Source: an uncultured archaeon (GTDB lineage Archaea > Halobacteriota > Methanosarcinia > Methanosarcinales > Methanoperedenaceae). Taken from it: 15,388 nucleotides of DNA. The stretch is from the NCBI GenBank assembly GCA_902386085.1, contig CABMIA010000046.1, forward strand, positions 1 through 15,388. Direction: 5' to 3'. The notes beneath the pieces were generated by a model. The model saw only the letters and a program-made list of their open reading frames with translations, did no database searches and had not been told where the DNA came from. This document shows positions 6,917 through 13,688 of this stretch, piece after piece (the stretch's first letter is position 1; every line of letters begins with the position of its first letter). The position numbers were made by a program, and so were the translations under genes.

Positions 6917-9900
6917 CTAACGGACTGGATAGGCCAGGGATTCATTTGAAGAAGTTCTTATCCTTAAAGTCCCGTTCAAGATTGACGTCTCACTTCCGGG
7001 AATAAATTGCAGGGGTTTTGTGTTCCGCATGGTTATAGCATCAAGTGTTAAGCTCTCGATCTCGAAATCTCCGTATGTCCCGCCAGGATAGACTTTAAAT
7101 GGAAATTCGTAGATTCTGATATCAAGCTCTATGCTGTTGTTATTAATGGCCTTAAGCTCTCCCGCAATTGCCTTATAATACATGTCTTCCCTGTATTCCT
7201 CCCAGTACTCAAATGTATCACCGGTACTCAATGTATTTGATTTCCTCAGATTACCACTCCTGCCTGCAAATATCTCATATGAAATATCAGGGAAGAAAGT
7301 TGTATTGGATTTGATTGTTTCGTTTAATAATTCTTGTTTTTCTATCGTCCCGAACTTTCTGATATGGATTTTTATAAGATCGGCGTTCATTTTCTGAAAC
7401 GAGAGCATATATCCCTCAAGTTCCCGGGTACTGTTATCATATAAAGTCAGATTTTTATTGATCCTCACGGTGCTGATATATCCCGGCCTGTTCGAATCTG
7501 CCTCATAAGTATTTCCAAGAAACGACAGGTAACCTGAATGTACCTTAGTTAGATAAACAGCCTGACCTTTTTCAACAAAACCGCTCCCTGAGAAATACAT
7601 GCGCAGATCTTCGTATGAATTATCATTATCCATGTAGAAACCAGGGTAATTAAAGCCGGTAATGTTCATCCATCTTCCGGCATAGATATATTGTGGGCTA
7701 CCCCTAAAAGGTGCCCCTGAGGCATAGGGATACACCTTATCTCCTTGTAGTTTCAATCCCATGCTGCCATTCAGAATTACCATTCCATCCTTCAATTCTA
7801 TAGGATAGATATTCTCAAAGGTAATTTCATCAGAACTTATATTGGTGACCTCAAAATCTCCCGTGATTGTGCCTGGCCTTAAGACTTCAATCGAGTCTGA
7901 ATACAATTCTATGTTTGTTAAATGAACATTATCTCCACTTACGGAATCCACTTTTGCTTTAAAGATCGTAAAGGAGATTTTCTTTGCAGTTGTTCTGTAT
8001 TCATAAACCCCCCTTTCGTTTACAAGTTTTGAGTCAAGAATCTTTCCATCTTTTCTTAACTCAAGCATAGCCGAATCCTCTTTTGAGCTTATCAACTTAA
8101 TCGAGAGCGAATAAACCCCGAAAGTCCATGTTTCTCCAAGGCTCAGTATTTTATCCTGGGGAATTTCCAATTCCCTGGAGAGATTTGTCACGTTGCTCTT
8201 GCCGAGTATCTTATAGCTCTTGCCCATAAGATGTAGATCGCTGCCCTTCATTCTCGCAGTATAGATGGCTTTGCCTGTATCTATTATATTGAAATCCGGG
8301 ATTTCGAGTTCGAGCTTTTCGTAAGATCTGTTTTCATTGATGTCATAGCTGAATCCCGGGAAATTGAAACCATTTATTTCCATAGACTTCTCCAATTTAA
8401 GTGGTGCTCCTCTTACATCGAAATTGAATTCATACGTTTCCCGATAAGGATTTATTATAGTTTCATTTTTCGCTGGCGCTCCGTATGGATTCAGCCGAAT
8501 GTTGTCGATCCAGACCATGGCAGAAAGGCTATTATTATATTTACTGTAAACCCGGAATGCTAAAGTGTTGTTCCCTGATAGCATTAAAGGTAATTCCACA
8601 TGCTCCCAGGTGCTGTTTTTGCCTCCAATTCCAGTCTCCCAGATCATCTGGTCGTCCAAAAGTACCTGCTTGAAAACAAAATCCGAAGCGTTTGAATACT
8701 CGGAATCCCTCATATCAAAGGAAAGTATGGCGCGGGCATTTCCATACGTTGTCAAATTTTGAAATATAGTCCCGTAGGATCCTTCTTCCTTTGTTGTAAA
8801 ATTTATCTCATAGACCCTGGACGATGAGATATTATTCTTATAACTCCCTGTGATGTCCGGACTGCTTCCTGAAAACCCCCACCCCAGATCAGATTCCATG
8901 TCTCCGTTTTCCAGTTCAGGCAATTCTGCAAATTTCACGGAATCCATACTGATGTTCACCCACAGGTGGACTGACCTGTAGGTTTCATTGTCTTTTGAAA
9001 GCAGGAACTCAAGCTTTGATCTATTGGAGAAAGCAATGGAAGAAGTAATTCGAGGTACGAATGTCACGTTATTCAGCCATTTATCATTATGATCAAGAGC
9101 TATATCTTCCTCTTTCAAATCCACCCCACCAAGCTGCACCCTGAGTGTATAATTAACATGGGCATACTCATAGTTTTCCACTCCGACAAGAATGGAGGCT
9201 GGCTCACCGATCCGGATATTTGCCGGATAATCTTCAGCCTTCCCGTTAGAGCCGAGAATATACAGAGCCGAGAACTTCTCAGGCTCCCTTGTTACTTTTG
9301 CATAGATCAGCATGGCACTTACGAGAAGTATTGCGATGACCATAGTCTTTATCAGCGTCTTTTCAAGAGCAGGGTCATATTCGCTACCAGATTCGGGCTT
9401 ATTACTTCTGAGAGTGCCAAGAAATGAGGATATATCGCTGTATGAGAAACTGTATCCTGTCTCTTTGAGGGACAGCCTTTGAAAATATGCGATCGTCAGG
9501 AGGAGTACCATAATTATAGAAAGGCTCAGAACTATTGAGTTCGGCCTGAATCCCCATTTAGTATAATTCAGGGCAAAGCCGTCAAAAACAAAAATAGCTA
9601 TACTGAGACCGATACTCAGCGTGAACCTTTCTATGGCACTGAGTTCTCCTTTCCTGGGAAACATCACGTGGATAAAAAGATAGCCGGGCAGGAAGAGAAG
9701 GAGAGGCAGTGCCAGTATGATCCTCAAGAAAGTCTGGTTAAAAGGTGGCACTAATATAAAGAGTATTGAAGAGGCAATCAAAAGGAAAGCAAGCTTTAGA
9801 TCAAGACTGGGCGGTCTTTTTTTTTTCGATGAAACTGGCAACCTTTCTTTTATGGAGACTATCGCCTGGGCAATCAGGATCCCGATACTGTCTGCAAGAA

Positions 9901-10297
9901 GATCCCCTATACTTGCTGTCCTCCCTGGAACGAAAGACTGGTGGAATTCATCGCTTGCGCCATATATTGTCCCGATAATAACGGCAAATATCAAGGCGTG
10001 GTTTCTAACTAATGGATTTGAACAATTCTTCAAGGTAAAACTAAGCAAAAAACCAAACCCGGCATATAGGATAATATGCTCAACCTTATCCGGATATACG
10101 GAAAAGATATAGAACGGATAAAGGAGATACTTTAGATCAGAATGCTTTATGGATTCTAGTAAGCTTTCGAGGCTCCTCAGATGCAGAAAATCGAATACAG
10201 ACAGCGGATCGCCAAGACTCGACCTGGAAGACAGGTAGAAGATAAACAATCCGTAGATAAGAGTAAGCGATAAGAAAACCCTGAATCGATTCTTCAT
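6917..10297 (-). CDS. VanZ-DUF1616-S-layer fusion protein
   Basis: This 1126-residue protein combines parts usually found apart. Residues 1-150 are a VanZ-like membrane domain with the signature SDEFHQSFVPGR (115-126). Residues 165-450 resemble DUF1616: helices, the motif LFLPGY (201-206), ERFTLSIGLS (223-232), a further helix at 316-333, then an extracellular beta domain. Residues 455-605 look like a carbohydrate-binding-type beta sandwich (ENGDMES at 463-469, WIDNIRLNP at 596-604). Residues 625-858 and 862-1122 are two tandem S-layer (DUF1608) domains of Methanosarcina type, each opening with a GFN[FY]PGF motif (643-649 and 881-887). Many Asn-X-Ser/Thr sequons fit a heavily glycosylated outer part. 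It would sit in the membrane with about 800 residues outside and could tie the S-layer to the membrane. It converges with the archaeosortase gene at a one-base gap. Confidence 0.85.
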   Translation of the reverse strand: MKNRFRVFLSLTLIYGLFIFYLSSRSSLGDPLSVFDFLHLRSLESLLESIKHSDLKYLLYPFYIFSVYPDKVEHIILYAGFGFLLSFTLKNCSNPLVRNHALIFAVIIGTIYGASDEFHQSFVPGRTASIGDLLADSIGILIAQAIVSIKERLPVSSKKKRPPSLDLKLAFLLIASSILFILVPPFNQTFLRIILALPLLLFLPGYLFIHVMFPRKGELSAIERFTLSIGLSIAIFVFDGFALNYTKWGFRPNSIVLSLSIIMVLLLTIAYFQRLSLKETGYSFSYSDISSFLGTLRSNKPESGSEYDPALEKTLIKTMVIAILLVSAMLIYAKVTREPEKFSALYILGSNGKAEDYPANIRIGEPASILVGVENYEYAHVNYTLRVQLGGVDLKEEDIALDHNDKWLNNVTFVPRITSSIAFSNRSKLEFLLSKDNETYRSVHLWVNISMDSVKFAELPELENGDMESDLGWGFSGSSPDITGSYKNNISSSRVYEINFTTKEEGSYGTIFQNLTTYGNARAILSFDMRDSEYSNASDFVFKQVLLDDQMIWETGIGGKNSTWEHVELPLMLSGNNTLAFRVYSKYNNSLSAMVWIDNIRLNPYGAPAKNETIINPYRETYEFNFDVRGAPLKLEKSMEINGFNFPGFSYDINENRSYEKLELEIPDFNIIDTGKAIYTARMKGSDLHLMGKSYKILGKSNVTNLSRELEIPQDKILSLGETWTFGVYSLSIKLISSKEDSAMLELRKDGKILDSKLVNERGVYEYRTTAKKISFTIFKAKVDSVSGDNVHLTNIELYSDSIEVLRPGTITGDFEVTNISSDEITFENIYPIELKDGMVILNGSMGLKLQGDKVYPYASGAPFRGSPQYIYAGRWMNITGFNYPGFYMDNDNSYEDLRMYFSGSGFVEKGQAVYLTKVHSGYLSFLGNTYEADSNRPGYISTVRINKNLTLYDNSTRELEGYMLSFQKMNADLIKIHIRKFGTIEKQELLNETIKSNTTFFPDISYEIFAGRSGNLRKSNTLSTGDTFEYWEEYREDMYYKAIAGELKAINNNSIELDIRIYEFPFKVYPGGTYGDFEIESLTLDAITMRNTKPLQFIPGSETSILNGTLRIRTSSNESLAYPVR

Positions 10298-10319
10298 ATT
10301 TTTTGAAATCCTTATTTTA

Positions 10320-10329
10320 ATCCGGTCAT
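10320..10329 (-). promoter_or_regulatory. ATGACCGGAT motif upstream of the VanZ/S-layer gene
   Basis: On the minus strand, ATGACCGGAT lies 23-32 bases before the start codon at 10297. The same ten bases occur on the plus strand at 6,037-6,046, 39 bases before the archaeosortase start. A shared promoter-proximal site could co-regulate the two genes; chance cannot be excluded. Confidence 0.3.
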
Positions 10330-10346
10330 TTCAATCTTCTTTTTAA

Positions 10347-10421
10347 CTAATCAAAGTTTTGGTAGATATCAATCGCAATTCCAGACGCAAATGGTTTTCT
10401 GTCTTCCTCTAAGTTTATCAT
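10347..10421 (-). CDS. Possible 24-residue small protein or leader ORF
   Basis: An ATG at 10421 opens a 24-codon frame (begins MINLEEDRK, ends DIYQNFD) closed by TAG at 10349-10347. It is preceded at 8 bases by AGGTGA within AGGTGATT, an excellent match to the archaeal anti-Shine-Dalgarno sequence and better than that of the large gene 50 bases downstream. It might be a leader peptide or small protein in the 5' leader of the VanZ/S-layer gene. The frame is open further upstream to a TTG, so it could also be the tail of a slightly longer peptide. Its composition is unremarkable and no homologue is recognised. Confidence 0.3.
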   Translation of the reverse strand: MINLEEDRKPFASGIAIDIYQNFD

Positions 10422-10714
10422 TTCCAGAATCACCTGCGAATTTATAAGAATTGGATTATATCTTCTCAATTTAATGGATGCCTATATAGAACTATCCACA
10501 CGCCGGATTCAGCACATTATATATAGGCAACAAACAAATTTTCTTTCATTCCAGCATGTTTATTCTTATCTTAAATCCCATGATTGTAAGGCTCTATGAG
10601 GATTGTAAATCCAGGATGAATTCTATGTTTTATTATTATGATTATAATCAAAATGGCTATCAATGATGATAATTACAATTATGATCATTATTTAATTTTT
10701 TCGAAAGCGATAAA

Positions 10715-10722
10715 TTTATATA
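10715..10722 (+). promoter_or_regulatory. TATA box of the PEF-CTERM operon
   Basis: A consensus archaeal box TTTATATA, preceded by a purine-rich CGAAAGCG that could act as BRE, sits about 80 bases before the ATG at 10802. Transcription would start near 10,745 and leave a leader of roughly 55 bases ending in a GGTG ribosome binding site (10,791-10,794). This is the clearest promoter in the window. Confidence 0.6.
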
Positions 10723-10801
10723 CATAGGAGTTGTATTTCGGTTTACTTTACTCAGGGGCTCTGGTGGAGCTCAAGAGAAGGTAGGAGTATGGTGTAAAAA
10801 C

Positions 10802-11329
10802 ATGAAAAATAAAACGATAATGATAACTGCACTTCTGGCAGTGATGGTATCGATGACAGGAATGGCGGCGGCAGATCCATTTAATATAGATATAAATAAA
10901 GCATCGCCAAATCAGAACACTCCGGCAGATAACCCTACAACAATACCACTGACGGGCACAACCGTTTTCAGTCTGGATATCAGTAGTATTAGTACGGCTG
11001 GTGTCGGACATCCATATAGTTTGACATGCTCTATAAGTCCATCGGCTGGAGTAACAGTCACTTGCCCTGCTGGTTTTACACCGGCATCAAAAACTCCTTT
11101 CGTCCTAGCGGATGTTGTAACAGTTACGAGTAGTGGTGCTCCACCCAACACCGGATATTTATTGGAAGTAAAAGGCCAAAATGTTACAAAGCTTGTCAGA
11201 CTTGACTCTGCATCTGCAAATATCGGTTTAACTAGTATTCCAGAATTCCCAGCAGTTGCTCTCCCTGTAGCCGGAGTAATCGGACTTGTGTTCTTCTTCC
11301 AGCATAGGAAGAGTAAAAAAGAAGAATAA
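10802..11329 (+). CDS. Secreted PEF-CTERM surface protein 1
   Basis: This 175-residue protein has an N-terminal signal peptide (residues 1-24; MKNK, a hydrophobic core, cleavage near AAADP). A short beta-rich body follows, with two cysteines (76 and 88) that may form a disulfide, and the protein ends in a textbook PEF-CTERM tail. The tail has IPEF at 146-149, a hydrophobic helix (151-166) and a basic end (QHRKSKKEE). Such tails are sorting signals processed by archaeosortases, and the enzyme encoded at 6,085 is the obvious candidate. The body is rich in Thr, Ser and Pro, typical of exported archaeal proteins, and matches no named family that I recognise. A GGTG ribosome binding site lies 7 bases before the ATG. 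Confidence 0.85.
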   Translation: MKNKTIMITALLAVMVSMTGMAAADPFNIDINKASPNQNTPADNPTTIPLTGTTVFSLDISSISTAGVGHPYSLTCSISPSAGVTVTCPAGFTPASKTPFVLADVVTVTSSGAPPNTGYLLEVKGQNVTKLVRLDSASANIGLTSIPEFPAVALPVAGVIGLVFFFQHRKSKKEE

Positions 11330-11344
11330 ATTATAAACTAAGAG

Positions 11345-11364
11345 GAGACCTGATTTTAGGTCTC
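11345..11364 (+). terminator. Hairpin between the two PEF-CTERM genes
   Basis: GAGACCT and AGGTCTC form a perfect 7-bp stem around a GATTTT loop, starting 15 bases after the stop of the first PEF-CTERM gene and followed by a T-rich stretch. It could be a terminator, an attenuator or a 3' stabiliser that sets different levels for the two genes. A TATA-like AAATTATAAAC just before it could give the second gene its own start. Confidence 0.5.
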
Positions 11365-11396
11365 TCGATTCTTTATTATATTTTGGTGTGATAAAT

Positions 11397-12125
11397 ATGA
11401 GCTTTAAAAGCGCGATACTAGTTGCATCTTTTATAGTTCTCCTAGTAGCAGGTAATGCTTTAGGAGGAGGTGGCAGTGGTTTGAAGCAAATGTGGCTAAC
11501 CTCTGATCGTGGAACTTATATTGGAAGTAATACAGATCCCTGGTTGGATGAGTCAACCATTGTTTCGGAATCACCTTTTAAATTAGATCTTACAAACCAT
11601 CTTCCAAAAGATAATATAGATGGAATTTACTTGATAATCAGTGCGAGCAGAGATCCAAGGGGACCTAATGGAATTAAAGTGACAATTGGTCCAGCAAACT
11701 TTTCAGATCACCCTGGTACTACAATATCCAAACATTTAATTGGAAATAATGAATGGCAGCAGGTTTCTGGAAATAACGGCGTGACATTTTTAGGTTATAA
11801 TACCGCAAATCATGGAATTTTAACCAGTGGTAGATGGTATACAATCCAACGAATTGATCCGGCAAATAATGGTTTATTCTTATTAAAGAATCAACAAAAT
11901 CACATATATGTTGATTTTGAAATAAGCTCCAATAATGCAAGCGATAGGATACATATTGATTCGGAAGGAACACGAATGGAAAAAGGCTCTGAAAAAGGGT
12001 TTACGGGTAATCCATATTCCCATGATTTAACATGGCAGATTCCAGAATTTTCCACCGTTGCCCTGCCGATTGCAGGGATATTTGCCATAATGTTTGTAAT
12101 GCACAGGAGAAAAAAGGAGGATTGA
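11397..12125 (+). CDS. Secreted PEF-CTERM surface protein 2
   Basis: This 242-residue protein has a signal peptide (residues 1-23, ending NALG) followed by a Gly-rich linker and a beta-rich extracellular domain of unknown family (about 29-205). It ends in a PEF-CTERM tail: IPEF at 215-218, hydrophobic helix (221-234) and basic end MHRRKKED. I prefer the ATG at 11397 over an in-frame GTG three codons upstream, because GGTG at 11,385-11,388 then lies at normal ribosome-binding distance. It follows the first PEF-CTERM gene on the same strand and is probably anchored by the same archaeosortase. The body is unlike that of protein 1, so they are not recent duplicates. The function of the exposed domain is unknown. 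Confidence 0.83.
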   Translation: MSFKSAILVASFIVLLVAGNALGGGGSGLKQMWLTSDRGTYIGSNTDPWLDESTIVSESPFKLDLTNHLPKDNIDGIYLIISASRDPRGPNGIKVTIGPANFSDHPGTTISKHLIGNNEWQQVSGNNGVTFLGYNTANHGILTSGRWYTIQRIDPANNGLFLLKNQQNHIYVDFEISSNNASDRIHIDSEGTRMEKGSEKGFTGNPYSHDLTWQIPEFSTVALPIAGIFAIMFVMHRRKKED

Positions 12126-12128
12126 ATT

Positions 12129-12275
12129 GTGGAACTAGTTGAAGTGAAATGCGCCAACTGCCGAAAAGAAATATATGTGCTAAATAAATACATCAGGGAA
12201 AAAATGTTCTGCACGCTCGGATGCATGGACGCATATACAAGTGCGCCATCCTGGCACCAGGGACATTTTAACTGA
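12129..12275 (+). CDS. 48-residue treble-clef zinc-finger protein
   Basis: A GTG start at 12129 opens a 48-codon frame ending in TGA at 12275. The cysteine pattern is Cys8-X2-Cys11, then Cys28-X3-Cys32 in MFCTLGCMDAY, typical of small treble-clef zinc fingers such as TRASH/MYM-type metal-sensing modules. A strong GGAGG (12,116-12,120) lies 8 bases before the GTG, inside the end of the second PEF-CTERM gene, and the start is only 3 bases after that stop. The two are therefore almost certainly co-transcribed and coupled. It could be a metal- or nucleic-acid-binding regulator, or a small adaptor. The cysteine pattern and ribosome site support a real gene; the role is inferred. Confidence 0.72.
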   Translation: MELVEVKCANCRKEIYVLNKYIREKMFCTLGCMDAYTSAPSWHQGHFN

Positions 12276-12305
12276 TTTTCCTCTCACTTTTTTAACAATT
12301 AAACC

Positions 12306-12313
12306 TATATATT
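12306..12313 (+). promoter_or_regulatory. TATA box of the GlcNAc-1-P transferase gene
   Basis: TATATATT lies 31 bases after the zinc-finger gene stop and about 25 bases before GGTGAT (12,335-12,340). Transcription would start close to that GGTGAT, giving a very short leader for a gene whose start seems to be non-standard. Inferred from consensus and spacing. Confidence 0.45.
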
Positions 12314-12343
12314 AAATTCACCATTATAACCCCGGGTGATTAT

Positions 12344-13306
12344 CTGAATAATATTTACTGGCTCATTCTTGAGATCGTTCTTATATTCTTTTTTCCTTTT
12401 CTCATTATTTTAGTCACCACACCCTACCTCATACGAAAACTCACAAAAAAGGGTCTCGTAGTAAAGGACTATTATAAGAGGGAAAATAAAATGGTGCCCA
12501 CTGGCGGCGGGCTTGCAATCATGCTCGCTGTTCTTTTTTCAATATCCATCAATTCTCTTTTCTACAAGTTCGATGCCGCAAATTATGTTGCATTAAATGT
12601 GATCATACTTTTTGGTCTCTTCGGCATCCTTGATGACATGATAAACATTGGAAGACCTGCAAAGCTCGTGCTTATGTACTACTGTTCATATCCCCTGATG
12701 CAGTACGCGACGCATTCGCAAGTCCTGTTCCCTTTGATCGGTCACGTGGATTTCGGGATTTTTTACAGCCAGCTTATAGTCCCCACTTTTGTCCTTGTGG
12801 CCGCTAATCTCGTAAATATGCACTCCGGTTTCAACGGGATGTCATCAGGACTTTCCATTATAGTCCTTATCTCCCTGATCATCAAATCCCTGATGACAGG
12901 TTCTATCGATAATATCATTGCCATCATAGCAATCACCGGCGCAACGCTGGGCTTCTATTTATTCGAACGTTATCCTTCAAGGATATTCTGGGGGAACATA
13001 GGTTCTCTTACAGTGGGTGCCTCAATCGGTGTGTTGATAGTCATGCAGGGATACATAATCAGCGGGTTTATCATGCTTATTCCTCATACCATTAATTTTC
13101 TAATGTATGTCTACTGGCGAGTAAAAAAGTATCCCCAGGTCAAGTTCGGGAAGGTTAGAGACGATGGTACGCTCGAAGTTCCAAACCAGCTCACCCTGAA
13201 ATGGGTTCTCCCATACTACAGGCGTGTTACCGAGAGACAGGCGACCTACGCCATGTATGCAGTCACGATCGTGTTCGGCATAATCGGGATACTCATACCC
13301 GGATAG
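12344..13306 (+). CDS. GlcNAc-1-phosphate transferase (MraY/DPAGT1 family)
   Basis: This membrane protein of about 320 residues belongs to the polyprenyl-phosphate N-acetylhexosamine-1-phosphate transferases, which start lipid-linked glycan synthesis for N-glycosylation or surface polymers. Motifs, numbered from 12344, are a first helix (4-26), TPYLIRKLTKKGLVVKD (26-42), VPTGGGLAI (51-59), FGILDDMINIGRP (with the catalytic Asp pair), NLVNMHSGFNGMSSG, and WGNIGS. The usual Asp of the last motif (GD) is Asn here. About ten helices are evident. The first ATG in frame (12491) would remove the first helix and conserved residues before VPT. The frame is open up to CTG (12344), 5 bases after GGTG, with no ATG, GTG or TTG in between, so I place the start at CTG (ATT at 12353 is an alternative). 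Confidence 0.85.
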   Translation: MNNIYWLILEIVLIFFFPFLIILVTTPYLIRKLTKKGLVVKDYYKRENKMVPTGGGLAIMLAVLFSISINSLFYKFDAANYVALNVIILFGLFGILDDMINIGRPAKLVLMYYCSYPLMQYATHSQVLFPLIGHVDFGIFYSQLIVPTFVLVAANLVNMHSGFNGMSSGLSIIVLISLIIKSLMTGSIDNIIAIIAITGATLGFYLFERYPSRIFWGNIGSLTVGASIGVLIVMQGYIISGFIMLIPHTINFLMYVYWRVKKYPQVKFGKVRDDGTLEVPNQLTLKWVLPYYRRVTERQATYAMYAVTIVFGIIGILIPG

Positions 13307-13517
13307 GATCATGATTTCCATAGCCTAGCCTTTTACCGGCGATTTTGCGAAAGGCCCCAAGTAAAAAATTTTGAGGCCGCATTACTGAGTATCCAGATTC
13401 ATTCCAAGCGGTTCCTGTCTACTCCAGGAAATAGCTAACGTGGTATCACCACTTTTTCACCTTCATCGCCACATCGAATTCGATTTCGCTCACAGGCCAA
13501 AATCTGTTTTCGCAGGC

Positions 13518-13646
13518 ATGGATGAGAATCTCAAAATAGGCAAAGTTAGGTATGAATTGGACGATATAGCCTATCACAGGATCTCAAAAGATAACTTTGA
13601 ATATGATCTCCTAAAGGATAGACACAAAGGTTATCACAAAGGATAA
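13518..13646 (+). CDS. Possible short gene or gene remnant
   Basis: An open frame from ATG at 13518 (or GTG at 13440 for 68 residues) encodes a charged 42-residue peptide beginning MDENLKIGKVRYELDD and ending GYHKG. The residue pattern (mixed charged and aromatic) is protein-like, but no family is recognised and no good ribosome binding site precedes either start. It may be the tail of a degraded gene. The preceding 13,307-13,517 holds nothing clear. Confidence 0.25.
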   Translation: MDENLKIGKVRYELDDIAYHRISKDNFEYDLLKDRHKGYHKG

Positions 13647-13647
13647 C
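13630..13647. promoter_or_regulatory. GTTATC...GATAAC inverted repeat
   Basis: GTTATC and GATAAC are separated by ACAAAG, a perfect 6-bp inverted repeat. A third GTTATC half-site lies at 13,669-13,674, two bases before the GAGGT ribosome binding site of the following gene. The set could be an operator for that DNA-binding-like protein acting on itself. Confidence 0.35.
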
Positions 13648-13688
13648 ATAAAAGTGACGCAAAGTATAGTTATCTGAGGTTATAAAAT

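Larger units (their letters stand above)
10298..10801. other. 504-base intergenic region
   Basis: This region separates the start of the VanZ/S-layer gene (minus) from the first PEF-CTERM gene (plus). It holds the small leader ORF candidate, the ATGACCGGAT motif, a very AT-rich tract at about 10,620-10,720 with many ATTATGAT/ATAATCAT-like runs, and the TATA box of the PEF-CTERM gene. I see no other gene or RNA in it. Confidence 0.6.

Noticed and set aside
6475..6945. 156-codon open frame on the minus strand
   Set aside because: It lies antisense inside the archaeosortase gene and has a His/Tyr-rich, low-plausibility composition; the plus strand has the catalytic triad.
9717..10112. 131-codon open frame on the plus strand
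   Set aside because: It is antisense to the VanZ/DUF1616 coding region, which is strongly supported by motifs.
10620..10720. Repetitive-looking AT-rich tract considered as CRISPR leader or replication origin
   Set aside because: No regularly spaced repeats, no origin recognition box pattern and no cdc6/orc gene nearby; it is simple AT richness upstream of a promoter.
10748..11151. Minus-strand open frames across the first PEF-CTERM gene
   Set aside because: The plus-strand gene has a promoter, ribosome site, signal peptide and sorting tail; the opposite frames are Cys/Arg/Tyr-rich shadows or lack features.
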